Positions 16,159 to 24,483 of a stretch of 64,000 nt of DNA are shown in pieces. Every line of letters starts with the position of its first letter. The stretch's first letter is position 1. A model generated the notes under the pieces. That model ran no database searches, had not been told where the DNA came from, and saw only the letters and a program-made list of their open reading frames with translations. The stretch spans positions 372,001-436,000 of the forward strand of contig NZ_CP102605.1 in NCBI RefSeq assembly GCF_024707505.1, in the 5' to 3' direction. The position numbers and the translations under genes were made by a program. Source of the stretch: Pantoea sp. SOD02. Lineage in GTDB: Bacteria > Pseudomonadota > Gammaproteobacteria > Enterobacterales > Enterobacteriaceae.

Positions 16159-17022
16159 TTATGGCTGACCAATACCATCCAAACGCTGCACAATTTCAGG
16201 CGTAAGTTTCACCTCAGTACTCGCCAGGTTCTGTTTCAGGTGCTCCGGCGATGAGGTGCCCGGAATCAGCAGAATATTAGGCGAACGCTGCAGCAGCCAG
16301 GCCAGCGCCACCTGCAACGGTGTAGCGCCCAGTTCATTTGCCACCTCGCTCAGCTGATCCGATTGCAGCGGTGAAAAACCACCGAGTGGGAAGAACGGCA
16401 CGTAAGGAATACCTTGCGCTGCCAGTTGGTCCAGCAGCGCCTCATCCTGGCGATTGGCCAGATTGTAGAGGTTCTGCACGCAGGCGATCGGCGTCATCGC
16501 CTGGGCATCGGCCACCTGTTTGGCGGTAACGTTGCTCAGACCAATATGACGAATCAGCCCGCGCTCTTTCAGCTTAATCATCGCTTCAACCTGCGGCTCC
16601 AGCGAACCTTCCTTCGGTCCATGCACGTCCAACATCGAACGCAGATTCACCACTTCCATCACATCAAGCCCAAGATTGCGCAGATTATCTTCCACCGCTT
16701 GCGTCAGCGCTTCCGGCGTGAACGCCGGTAACCAGCCGCCTTTCTCGTCACGACGTGCGCCCAGTTTGGTGACGATCACCAGATCGTCGGCGTAAGGGTG
16801 TAACGCTTTTTTGATCAGCTGATTGGTAATGTGCGGGCCATAAAAGTCGCTGGTATCAATGTGATTCACGCCTGCGGCGACGGCATCGCGCAGCACCTGC
16901 AAAGCGCGCGCTTCATCTTTTGGCGGACCAAACACGCCGGGACCGGCTAACTGCATGGCACCGTAACCGAGTCGTGCGACCTGGCGATCGCCAAGGGTGT
17001 AAGTCAATGCGGGATGAGACAT
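16159..17022 (-). CDS. ydbC: Aldo/keto reductase YdbC
   Basis: A 287-residue aldo/keto reductase matching E. coli YdbC along its whole length: R-L-G-Y-G-A-M-Q-L-A-G-P-G-V-F-G-P, the catalytic D-T-S-D-F-Y-G, and the C-terminal L-L-I-P-G-T-S-S cofactor loop. It would reduce carbonyl compounds with NADPH; related enzymes reduce pyridoxal. The true start is the ATG at 17022, six bases after AAGGAG; the open frame continues far upstream but overlaps the divergent promoter region. It is probably controlled by the adjacent divergent LysR gene. Confidence 0.88.
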   Translation of the reverse strand: MSHPALTYTLGDRQVARLGYGAMQLAGPGVFGPPKDEARALQVLRDAVAAGVNHIDTSDFYGPHITNQLIKKALHPYADDLVIVTKLGARRDEKGGWLPAFTPEALTQAVEDNLRNLGLDVMEVVNLRSMLDVHGPKEGSLEPQVEAMIKLKERGLIRHIGLSNVTAKQVADAQAMTPIACVQNLYNLANRQDEALLDQLAAQGIPYVPFFPLGGFSPLQSDQLSEVANELGATPLQVALAWLLQRSPNILLIPGTSSPEHLKQNLASTEVKLTPEIVQRLDGIGQP

Positions 17023-17082
17023 GGAAAGCTCCTTCGTCAGTGTGTGGTTAGATTGTAATCGCCAAAGTGCTGTGCAACTATC

Positions 17083-17107
17083 CGTACAAATCGGGACACA
17101 CTGTACG
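17083..17107. promoter_or_regulatory. Inverted repeat CGTACA-N13-TGTACG, candidate LysR operator
   Basis: A perfect 6-bp inverted repeat with a 13-bp spacer lies in the 97-bp gap between ydbC and the divergent LysR gene, 12 bp before the LysR start. Its size and position suit a dimeric regulator that controls ydbC and itself. Confidence 0.5.
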
Positions 17108-17119
17108 AGGTGGCGAACA

Positions 17120-18034
17120 ATGGCATTGGATATCGCATTGCTGCACGCGGTGGTGGCGGTGGCAAAAGCGGGTGGTTTTCGTGAGGCGGCGCGCATCACC
17201 GGTAGCAATCCGTCGCGCTTAAGTGATGCGGTGCGGCGCGCCGAAGAGCAGCTCGGCGTGCGGCTGTTTAATCGCACCACGCGCACCGTGGCGTTGACCG
17301 AAGCTGGCAGGGCGCTGATGTCGCGCTTGCTTCCGGCGATGAATGAAGTGGATGCGGCGCTGGATGCACTGAATACGTTCCGCGATACGCCGGGCGGCAC
17401 CTTGCGCTTAAACGTGCCGGTGAGCGCCGCGCGCATCGTGTTACCAGCGATTGTGCCGGGATTTCTGCAGCGCTATCCCGATATCCAGCTGGAAGTGGTG
17501 GCGGAAAGTAATGTGCAGGATGTGTTCCGCGATAGCTGTGATGCCGGCATTCGTTACGATGATCATCTGGAGCAGGATATGGTGGCGCTGCCGATTGGTC
17601 CGCGCACCCAGCGCTTTGCGTTAGCGGCATCTCCCGCTTATCTGGCGCAGTTCGGCACGCCGCAACATCCGCGCGACCTGGTACAGCATCGCTGTTTACA
17701 CGGACGCTATGCGACAGGCGTGATTGCCGAATGGGAATTCACCTGCGGCGAGGAAACCGTGCGTTTACAGCCAAAAGGGCCGCTGATTTGCAGTATCGGC
17801 GCGGCGATGGATCTCACGGTGGAAGCCGCGATTGCTGGCTGCGGCGTGGTTTATCTTTTCGAGGATTGGATCAAAACGCCGCTGAGTGAGGGCAACCTAC
17901 AACCGATTCTGCCGGATTGGTGGCAAAGCTTTTCCGGCCTGTGGCTCTATTACAACGATCGCCGGTTGATTCCGGCACCGCTGCAGGCGTTTCTGGATTA
18001 TGTGCGTGAGTTGAATGCGCACGCTGTCATGTAG
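17120..18034 (+). CDS. LysR-type transcriptional regulator
   Basis: A 304-residue LysR protein with an N-terminal helix-turn-helix (G-G-F-R-E-A-A-R-I-T-G-S-N-P-S-R-L-S) and an effector-binding domain with the usual L-R-L-N-V-P start. The ATG at 17120 follows GAGG by nine bases; the open frame extends back to 17021, but that part lies in the ydbC promoter. It is divergent from ydbC, its likely target. Unusually, its TAG stop (18032-18034) is formed by the first bases of a palindromic repeat. Confidence 0.82.
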   Translation: MALDIALLHAVVAVAKAGGFREAARITGSNPSRLSDAVRRAEEQLGVRLFNRTTRTVALTEAGRALMSRLLPAMNEVDAALDALNTFRDTPGGTLRLNVPVSAARIVLPAIVPGFLQRYPDIQLEVVAESNVQDVFRDSCDAGIRYDDHLEQDMVALPIGPRTQRFALAASPAYLAQFGTPQHPRDLVQHRCLHGRYATGVIAEWEFTCGEETVRLQPKGPLICSIGAAMDLTVEAAIAGCGVVYLFEDWIKTPLSEGNLQPILPDWWQSFSGLWLYYNDRRLIPAPLQAFLDYVRELNAHAVM

Positions 18035-18054
18035 GGTCGCCATTTATGGTGACC
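18031..18054. repeat. Single REP-like palindrome overlapping the LysR stop codon
   Basis: A copy GTAGGGTCGCCATTTATGGTGACC with one mismatch in the stem (TGGTGACC). The TAG at its second to fourth bases is the stop codon of the LysR gene. It sits between two convergent genes. Confidence 0.88.
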
Positions 18055-18058
18055 GGAT

Positions 18059-18682
18059 TCAATTTGACGCTGGCGGGATAGCTGCAACGGCTTTCAACAG
18101 ATTCAACCACGGCTGACTATCGTTCAACAGCTCACAACTCAGATTTTCAATCGTCATATGCTGCGCCATCGCGGCGCGGCGCAACAGGTTGTAGGCATCA
18201 TCTTCCTCCAGCTGCAATTCGCGCATCACGCGTAGCTGAGCGGAAAACAGAAACTTGCGCGCGCGCAGGCGCTCTTCCTGACGCTTCAATTGGGCTTCCA
18301 AATGATTGATACGCGCCGCGCTGTCGAGCGCGAGGGTAAAAGCGGTCATCACGCCATCAAAGCGCACCGGTTTGCGCATATAGCTGTCTATCTTTTGCTC
18401 GGTGATCCACTGCAGACGCGACGGTGTTTCCATCGCGGTGAGCACCACCTTGGGCAGCGCGGGCCACGGCAATTTATCTGTGGGATGAAACAGCGCCGGA
18501 TTGTCGCCATCAAACACCAGCAACTGCTGCTGCGCCAAGGCGCTTTCGTTGGGGAACTCAGCGCAAAATTCACCCAGAATGCCCATGCGCGTAAACTGCT
18601 GCGCCAGATGTTGATTATCGCGCTCTGAGCAGCCAATCACGCACACCTTCAGTCCGCGCATCTGCACGTTTTTTCGACTCAT
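18059..18682 (-). CDS. AmiR-like ANTAR-domain antiterminator
   Basis: A 207-residue protein with an AmiR layout: an N-terminal pseudo-receiver domain (about residues 10-115), a coiled coil (I-N-H-L-E-A-Q-L-K-R-Q-E-E-R) and a C-terminal ANTAR RNA-binding domain (about 135-190; A-Q-L-R-V-M-R-E-L-Q...A-Y-N-L-L-R-R-A-A-M). Such proteins bind paired hairpins in leader RNA and prevent termination. The start overlaps the AmiC-like stop (ATGA), so the two are coupled, as amiC and amiR are in Pseudomonas. Last gene of the operon; its likely target is the terminator in the leader at 23138-23172. Confidence 0.82.
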   Translation of the reverse strand: MSRKNVQMRGLKVCVIGCSERDNQHLAQQFTRMGILGEFCAEFPNESALAQQQLLVFDGDNPALFHPTDKLPWPALPKVVLTAMETPSRLQWITEQKIDSYMRKPVRFDGVMTAFTLALDSAARINHLEAQLKRQEERLRARKFLFSAQLRVMRELQLEEDDAYNLLRRAAMAQHMTIENLSCELLNDSQPWLNLLKAVAAIPPASN

Positions 18683-19830
18683 GCGTGTTCTCCACCCTTG
18701 CCAAGATGGTCGAGGTCGGTCCATGCCAGCCAGGGATCGGGCTTCACCGGGGCGTCGGCCTGCCAGAAACTTTCCAGCTTACCTGCATGGCAGCGCGCCA
18801 GATGCGGCGTCAGCCAGCAGTGATTGTTGTCGGCATCGATGCGAATCGGTCCGGCGGGCGAATCCATCTCATCCAGTAACACCGCCTGGCGCACGCCGTC
18901 GACTTCGGCGTTGCCATGCCGCGCAATCGCACGCGCCAGCAAATGGCCCGCCAGCCACGCGCTTTGGCTATCGACGGACGGCGAAACCTGATCGCCAAAA
19001 CGCTGACGATAGCAGCGCAAAAAATCGCGGTTGGCGGCGTTGTCGATCGACTGGAACCAGCTGGCTGAAACCAGATAACCTTCCAGCGCCGCAGCGCCAA
19101 TTAACTGCACTTCGGGTTCGCACAGCGTCATGCTCAGTTTCAGCGGCTGAGTGAGCCACGGCTGATGTTGGCTGGCCTGATGCCATGCGCGATAAAAGCT
19201 GTAGGCACTTTTGCCGACCATGGTGTTGAGGATCACTTTCGGTCGCCGCGCGATGATATCGGCGATCAGCTCACTGACATCTTCCTCGCCGAGCGGCAGC
19301 AGTTTGCTTTCCACCACGCTGCCGCCCGCTGCCGTCACCGCTTCACGCGTGATGCGATCCATCTCCCACGACCACACATAGTTGGAACCTACGTGGTAAA
19401 TCTCGGCATCGTGCTCCTGCAGCAGCCAGCGCAGCAGGGGAATCACATGCTGGTTGGGCGTGGCACCGAGATAAATTACGCTGTTGCTGCTTTCGAAACC
19501 TTCATAGCGCGCCGGATGCCACAATAGGGCGTTGGCCGCTTCTACCAATGGCAGAATGGTTTTGCGCGCTGCTGAGGTGTAGCAGCCGATGAGATGGCGC
19601 ACGCCGTGGCGATGCAGCAGGTCGTGGCAATATTGGTGGTATTTATCCAGCGATCCACCGGGATCGCGCACCACTGGCGCGAGGGTAAAGTCATAGTTTG
19701 GGTTGGCGTTGATCTCTTCAATCGCCAACAGAATGCCGTTGAGCATTTCACGGCCAATCACCGCGTAATCGCCGGAAACCGAATAGAGAATGCCAACCGG
19801 GATGACGTTCTTGCTGGGTGATGTGGGCAT
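18679..19830 (-). CDS. AmiC-like ligand sensor (periplasmic-binding fold, cytoplasmic)
   Basis: A 383-residue protein of the AmiC/urea-amide binding group: V-G-I-L-Y-S-V-S-G-D-Y-A near the start, the Y-H-V-G-S-N-Y-V-W-S-W-E segment and P-A-R-Y-E-G-F-E-S-S, close to AmiC. No signal peptide is present, so it should work inside the cell as a negative regulator that holds the ANTAR protein until ligand binds. The ATG at 19830 has GGAG upstream; an earlier in-frame start would lie in a palindromic repeat. A repeat pair separates it from the nitrilase-like gene. Confidence 0.82.
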   Translation of the reverse strand: MPTSPSKNVIPVGILYSVSGDYAVIGREMLNGILLAIEEINANPNYDFTLAPVVRDPGGSLDKYHQYCHDLLHRHGVRHLIGCYTSAARKTILPLVEAANALLWHPARYEGFESSNSVIYLGATPNQHVIPLLRWLLQEHDAEIYHVGSNYVWSWEMDRITREAVTAAGGSVVESKLLPLGEEDVSELIADIIARRPKVILNTMVGKSAYSFYRAWHQASQHQPWLTQPLKLSMTLCEPEVQLIGAAALEGYLVSASWFQSIDNAANRDFLRCYRQRFGDQVSPSVDSQSAWLAGHLLARAIARHGNAEVDGVRQAVLLDEMDSPAGPIRIDADNNHCWLTPHLARCHAGKLESFWQADAPVKPDPWLAWTDLDHLGKGGEHA

Positions 19831-19866
19831 AAATGACTCCGTGGGAAATAGTGCGGGTGGTGAAAC

Positions 19867-19922
19867 GGTCGCCATGAATGGCGACCCTACAGGTTTTCGT
19901 AGGGTGCGCATTCATGCGCACC
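19867..19922. repeat. REP-like pair with one variant core
   Basis: The first copy has the common core GGTCGCCAT-ATGGCGACC. The second (from about 19898) is GTAGGGTGCGCATTCATGCGCACC: the stem bases differ, but the change is compensated on both sides, so the hairpin is kept. It lies between the nitrilase-like and AmiC-like genes of one operon. Confidence 0.9.
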
Positions 19923-19926
19923 TGGT

Positions 19927-21630
19927 TTAATTCGAACGCGCCACTAACGGGACATAAAAATGTGGCTGACGCAGCAGCACCAGATCTTTACGTCTTACCA
20001 CATGATTCGGATAAGTTGTATCTGGCGAGCCGGTGGTGATGGCTAATTGCGCCAACCCGTTGTTGCTCAGCACTTTGCTCTCCTGACGCGGAAAGGCAAA
20101 TGTATCCGGGCCAAATACGCCGCTGATACCAAAACTTTCACCGGCCGCTTCAGGCCAGTTGGCAAACGCCAGCCAGACATTGTTTTCTCCGGCACGCACG
20201 CGCGGCAGTAGCCAGTGATAAGGATCGGCACCGCGCGGAATCGGCCAGACATGCGGAATGGCGGTGCCTTGATGCGCCAGCGGCGCAGGCGTATCCAGCG
20301 CTGCCGGGCAGGCGATAATATCGCAACCTTCCAGCGCCAGAATACGCGCCGCTTCCGGCACCAGCAGATCTTCTCCCAGCAGCAAACCGACACGCCCGCA
20401 GGGCAGATCGCAGGTTACCCATTTATCCCCGGCGCTGGCCCATTGCTGGTCAGCTTCGCTGAGGTGAATCTGGCGATAATGCGCACTTAGTCCGGCACTG
20501 CTCGCCAGCAAACAACTGTTAAAGAAATGCGTGCCGTCGTGCTCGGCAAAACCCACTAACAGCGCGATATCCAGCTCCATCGCCAGCCTGATCACCGCCT
20601 GAATCGGCGCATCATCCAGCGTCAACGCGTTCATTTTACCGGCGTAGCCGGTCAACGCGCGTTCTGGCAGCACCAGCAATTCCACGCCACGCGCCTTAGC
20701 CTGCTCGGCCCAATCGCGAATTTGCTGCAGATTGGCGTTCACATCGTTCTCTGGACGGAACTGCGCCACGGCGATGTTTGAATCTTTAGCGGGCGGCAGC
20801 GGATCGGTGCCGTACAAGCCAAAGAACTCCTGCGGATTCCACATAAAGGTGTTGGTCATCAGGCGCTGATACAGTTCAGGTCGGCGTTTTTTCAGCGCAG
20901 GATTTTCCAGCGGCAATGTCAGTTCGGCGCTCAGTACCTGATCGCCGCTATCACAGTTTGCCAGCAGCTGGCCCTGGCTATCGGTGATACAGCTGCCGCC
21001 GCTGAACTGCACGCCGCGCTCCCAACCCCAACGATTACTTTCGATTAACGCGCAGCCATTTTCCCAGCCGCGCGTCAGCCAGTAAGGCGCAGGCGTGCGT
21101 TCAGCCAGCCAGTTGCTGATGTGGCAGATAATCTGCGTGCCGCCCACCGCAGCTAATCGCGCGGTTTCAATAAAGTGAATATCCATACAAATCAGCAAGG
21201 CGATATTGCCAATCTCGGTTTTGAATACCTGATGGCCGGCATCGCCATTGGCCGCCCATTTTGGCTCCGAGATATAAGGATGGGTTTTGCGATGTACACC
21301 AATCAGCCCTTGTGGGCCGACTAACAGCGCGCTGTTGTAGTAGATATCGGTGACCGCGTCACGTTCCGGCATGCCAAACACCAGATAGCAGTTGAACTCG
21401 CGTGCTAGGGCGGAAAACGCCTGGCTGGTTGGGCCGTCGGCGGTTTCCACAAAGGGCGCGACTTCGGCGCGATCCTGCCAGCAATAGCCGGTGGTGGCCA
21501 TCTCCGGCATCACAATCAGGCGTGCGCCGTCGCGCGCGGCCTGGCTGGCAAGCGCCAGCAGGCGAGCAACGTTCTCTTCTTTGCGAAACAGCGTCGGCTC
21601 AAACTGGATGGTTGCGACTTTGATACTCAT
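19927..21630 (-). CDS. Tandem nitrilase-fold carbon-nitrogen hydrolase with a degenerate second domain
   Basis: A 567-residue protein with two nitrilase (CN-hydrolase) domains. Domain 1 (about 1-260) has the full triad: E43 in V-M-P-E-M, K115 in H-R-K-T-H-P-Y and C148 in L-L-I-C-M-D. Domain 2 (about 285-550) keeps the Glu (V-L-P-E-R), but the Lys site reads Y-R-Q-I-H-L and the Cys site L-L-L-G-E-D, so it cannot be catalytic in the usual way. The normal family length is about 260-300 residues. The start overlaps the transporter stop (TAATG), with AAGGAGG upstream. In the P. aeruginosa ami operon the amidase AmiE is also nitrilase-fold, so this is probably the operon's amide/nitrile hydrolase. 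Confidence 0.85.
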   Translation of the reverse strand: MSIKVATIQFEPTLFRKEENVARLLALASQAARDGARLIVMPEMATTGYCWQDRAEVAPFVETADGPTSQAFSALAREFNCYLVFGMPERDAVTDIYYNSALLVGPQGLIGVHRKTHPYISEPKWAANGDAGHQVFKTEIGNIALLICMDIHFIETARLAAVGGTQIICHISNWLAERTPAPYWLTRGWENGCALIESNRWGWERGVQFSGGSCITDSQGQLLANCDSGDQVLSAELTLPLENPALKKRRPELYQRLMTNTFMWNPQEFFGLYGTDPLPPAKDSNIAVAQFRPENDVNANLQQIRDWAEQAKARGVELLVLPERALTGYAGKMNALTLDDAPIQAVIRLAMELDIALLVGFAEHDGTHFFNSCLLASSAGLSAHYRQIHLSEADQQWASAGDKWVTCDLPCGRVGLLLGEDLLVPEAARILALEGCDIIACPAALDTPAPLAHQGTAIPHVWPIPRGADPYHWLLPRVRAGENNVWLAFANWPEAAGESFGISGVFGPDTFAFPRQESKVLSNNGLAQLAITTGSPDTTYPNHVVRRKDLVLLRQPHFYVPLVARSN

Positions 21631-23123
21631 TATTCAGCCTCCTTGCTCAGCTGCGGGTTGAAAGCCGGTTTCGGGCCTTGATAGGCGTCGGACGGTTTCC
21701 AGCTGGTCTGCATATCTTGCGGGAAGGTTTTGAAGTAGTAGCGGCCTCGCGTCGCAGCGCTAATGGCAACATGCAGTACCGGGCCAACCAGCATGGCGAT
21801 AAACGAGGCGTAGACCATCGGATACGCACCCAACACGCCCGCCGCACCGATGGCGACCGCCACGCACAGCGCAATCACGCCAGAAGGGTTCCACATCCGC
21901 AGATACTCTTTGCGGAACTCGACGAAATCGGACGGCGCGAGATGCAGCACTTTGCGGCACACGAAGTAGTCGGCAAGAATAATGAAGACCCAGGTATTGG
22001 TGAGAATGCCGGTGATCGACAGGAAAGTGCCGGTGTACTGCAAGATGTTGCAGACGTAGAACACCACGCCGAGCAGCCACACCAGCAGCATCCACCATTG
22101 GCGGCCAGGGCGATAGTTGAACGCCATGTCCATGGTGTTAGACAGCGCAATCGAGCCGGAATAGAGGTTCAGCACGTTGATGCGAATTTGCGTGATCACC
22201 GCGAACAATACGCCGGTGAGGCCGATGATCAATGGGAAGACAAAACCAGGATCGAGCGCCAGTGACCAGACGTCGGCGCCCTCAATATGCGGCATCAGCG
22301 TGTAGGCCATAAAGGCACCGAACAGCATCACCACCACAATCGGCAACAGCATGCCGAGCATAATGGTAGCGGTGCCTTTGTGACTGATATTGGGGCGTGC
22401 GAAGCGGCCATAATCGGTCGCCATCAAGCCCTGAAACACAATCTGCCCGTTCGCCATGTTCATCACCAGCCACAGCGCGTTGCTGTCCACTTCACCTTTT
22501 GGCTGCCAGCCGCTGAAGCCGACCGAAGGATAGTGATGGGTCAGCTGCCAGATGCAGAAGCCAAACAGCAGGATAAAGATCGGCACGCCCCAGGTTTGCA
22601 GGAACTGCATCGACGACATGCCTTTCCAGACAAACCAGATGGCCGCCAGCCCCATCAGCGCAAATATCGCGATGCCCGCCACCGAATTCACCGGCACGCC
22701 CGCGTAGTTGGCGATGGCGTGCGACACAATGGTGCCTTCGAAAAGGAAGTAGAAGATAAAGTTGATGGCGTAGATCAGCGAGGTGAACGCTGAACCCATG
22801 TAGCCAAAGCCCAGACCGCGCGTCATTAGGTTAAGCGACAAACCTTCTTTACTCGCCATCTTCATGATGCACGAGCCAATCAGCGTAGCGAACAGCACCA
22901 TATAGCCAATAGGCAACAGCAGCAGCGGCCAGCCGACCTGATAACTCATATCCGCGCCCAGGCTGAACCAGAACATCGCCGTCGAGTTACCTAACAGCAC
23001 CAGAATGATGGCGGGAATCGGCCAGCGATAATGGGTGGGCACACGACCCACGGCGTAATCTTCTACCGCTTCCGCTTCGGTAATGTCCTGCGGTCCCTGA
23101 AACCACGTTTTCAACTTGCTCAT
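21630..23123 (-). CDS. NCS1-family transporter (purine-cytosine permease type)
   Basis: A 497-residue membrane protein with about 12 hydrophobic segments. The N-terminal part (V-P-T-H-Y-R-W-P followed by L-G-N-S-T-A-M-F-W-F-S-L-G) and the pattern of helices resemble the nucleobase:cation symporter-1 family (CodB and relatives), which import nucleobases, allantoin or hydantoins. The ATG at 23123 has GGAG upstream and is preceded by an intrinsic terminator only about 15 bp away. First gene of the operon; its substrate is presumably what the nitrilase-like enzyme hydrolyses. Confidence 0.82.
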   Translation of the reverse strand: MSKLKTWFQGPQDITEAEAVEDYAVGRVPTHYRWPIPAIILVLLGNSTAMFWFSLGADMSYQVGWPLLLLPIGYMVLFATLIGSCIMKMASKEGLSLNLMTRGLGFGYMGSAFTSLIYAINFIFYFLFEGTIVSHAIANYAGVPVNSVAGIAIFALMGLAAIWFVWKGMSSMQFLQTWGVPIFILLFGFCIWQLTHHYPSVGFSGWQPKGEVDSNALWLVMNMANGQIVFQGLMATDYGRFARPNISHKGTATIMLGMLLPIVVVMLFGAFMAYTLMPHIEGADVWSLALDPGFVFPLIIGLTGVLFAVITQIRINVLNLYSGSIALSNTMDMAFNYRPGRQWWMLLVWLLGVVFYVCNILQYTGTFLSITGILTNTWVFIILADYFVCRKVLHLAPSDFVEFRKEYLRMWNPSGVIALCVAVAIGAAGVLGAYPMVYASFIAMLVGPVLHVAISAATRGRYYFKTFPQDMQTSWKPSDAYQGPKPAFNPQLSKEAE

Positions 23124-23379
23124 AGTTTTACTCCAAATAAAAAAGCCCCGCCGACAGCATTGCCGGTGGGGCTTCTTCGCCTGAATTCGATGTATTGGAG
23201 TGACATGCAGCCACAAACCGCTTACCAGACTACGGCGCCTGTTCCTGCTGTGCAGGATGCGGTAATCAGTTGCAAGCAAGCTGCGTGCCAGGTTACAAAC
23301 CGCGGCAAAAGCAGGCTTTTTGCCGTCTACAAGGATGGCGTTGCATTAGCGCGGTGCAGCGTGCACCGCCATGAGGCTT
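23124..23379 (-). promoter_or_regulatory. Structured 5' leader of the NCS1-nitrilase-AmiCR-like operon
   Basis: These 256 bp between the diguanylate cyclase stop and the transporter start can form several hairpins on minus-strand RNA: GCGGTGCA/TGCACCGC (8-bp stem, about 23351-23369), GGCAAAA/TTTTGCC (about 23304-23324), CCTGC/GCAGG (about 23243-23255) and the final terminator. One imperfect hairpin has a six-base loop (CTTGTA, about 23327-23332). I did not find an unambiguous pair of ANTAR-type hexaloops with A at position 1 and G at position 4. The number of structures suits a regulatory leader. Confidence 0.55.
23138..23172 (-). terminator. Intrinsic terminator directly upstream of the NCS1 transporter start
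   Basis: On minus-strand RNA, GCCCCACCGGCA and TGTCGGCGGGGC pair as a 12-bp stem with one mismatch and one G-T pair, with loop ATGC, followed by TTTTTT and ATTT. The transporter's ribosome site follows within 15 bases, leaving no room for a promoter. Transcripts of the operon must therefore read through it. Confidence 0.85.
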
Positions 23380-24483
23380 TCAAGAGGAATAAAACGAGAA
23401 TTGGTTTCTACCGTGATTCTTCGACCAATACAGCTGCTGATCGGCTGCGGTAATCAGGCTATCGAGTGACATCCCTGGCTGCCAGCGAGCTGCGCCCTGA
23501 CTGAGCGTTACCCATTCAGCGGTATCAGAACTCTCATGAGGAATAGCGCGCTTTTCCAGCGTGGTTTTAATTCGTTCGCACACTTGTGATGCGATCTCTG
23601 GCGTGGCATTGAGCAGCAAGACGGCAAACTCTTCACCGCCGAAACGCACGGCAAGATCGCTTTCATTTCTTACCGAATCGCTGATGCAGCGGGCCACTTT
23701 TACCAGACATTCATCACCTTTGAGATGGCCATACACATCGTTATAGCGTTTGAAATGGTCAACATCGATCATGATGAGATAAACCTGCGATTCTGCGGCA
23801 ATTTGCGCAGTCCGCGCGTGAAAGTATTCGCGCAAATAGCGTTTATTGGCTAAGCCGGTAAGCGGATCGTGATCGACAAGGCGGGTCAGTTTTTGAATTA
23901 ACCGTGCGTTTTGCTGTTCAATGGCTTCGGCTTTACGAACCCATTCCATCATCACGTTTCGACAGGAAAGCACCACACCAAGGGCTAGCGTATAAGCAAC
24001 CAGGTGGAAGAGAACATGTAGAGGATTTAACACGGCAATGTTGATAAACAGTGTCAATATTATCGGCAGTACAAAGGCTGCAATCACGTTAAGTGAAAGA
24101 TGAAAGGCAATGACAGCTGGAAACAGCACCAATAAGGAGATCACCATCACCCACTCGATGTCATGTGTGGCGCGATATAATTGATGCAAAATTAACGCCC
24201 AAATCACGCCATAAATAACTGCACACAACATCAATACGGCACGAGTCAGATAAAGTTGCTGTTTAATCAATTGACTGGTGAGTAGCAGATTCCAGCAAGA
24301 AAACAGCATTAGCAACAAACTTAAAATAAAAATAGGTGGCAGAGATGGCACCAAATCATCATAGAAAAAATAGCGCAAACACAAGTAAAGTGAATAAGCG
24401 ATATTGAGCCAAAGAAACCAAATACAGCCTGTCCGGGTGAGAATGACATCTTTGTTCACTTTTCCTGCATCCATAATCAGCAT
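23380..24483 (-). CDS. Membrane-anchored diguanylate cyclase
   Basis: A 367-residue protein. Six to seven hydrophobic segments fill roughly residues 18-190. The C-terminal GGDEF domain is complete: D-H-D-P-L-T-G-L-A-N-K at its start, then the active-site F-G-G-E-E-F, which is the active variant. It should make cyclic di-GMP from two GTP; no EAL domain is present. No RxxD inhibitory site is obvious before the motif (S-D-L-A-V-R precedes it). The ATG at 24483 has GAGG seven bases upstream. It is on the same strand as the NCS1 operon but separated by the leader and terminator. Confidence 0.88.
   Translation of the reverse strand: MLIMDAGKVNKDVILTRTGCIWFLWLNIAYSLYLCLRYFFYDDLVPSLPPIFILSLLLMLFSCWNLLLTSQLIKQQLYLTRAVLMLCAVIYGVIWALILHQLYRATHDIEWVMVISLLVLFPAVIAFHLSLNVIAAFVLPIILTLFINIAVLNPLHVLFHLVAYTLALGVVLSCRNVMMEWVRKAEAIEQQNARLIQKLTRLVDHDPLTGLANKRYLREYFHARTAQIAAESQVYLIMIDVDHFKRYNDVYGHLKGDECLVKVARCISDSVRNESDLAVRFGGEEFAVLLLNATPEIASQVCERIKTTLEKRAIPHESSDTAEWVTLSQGAARWQPGMSLDSLITAADQQLYWSKNHGRNQFSFYSS

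Noticed and set aside
19927..21630. Two separate nitrilase genes joined by a sequencing error
   Set aside because: One continuous frame with a natural linker, and the second half has lost its triad, so two independent enzymes are unlikely.
23138..23172. Terminator belonging only to the diguanylate cyclase gene
   Set aside because: It lies over 200 bp past that gene's stop and too close to the transporter start to leave space for a promoter, so it must act in the transporter leader, though it may also end cyclase transcripts.
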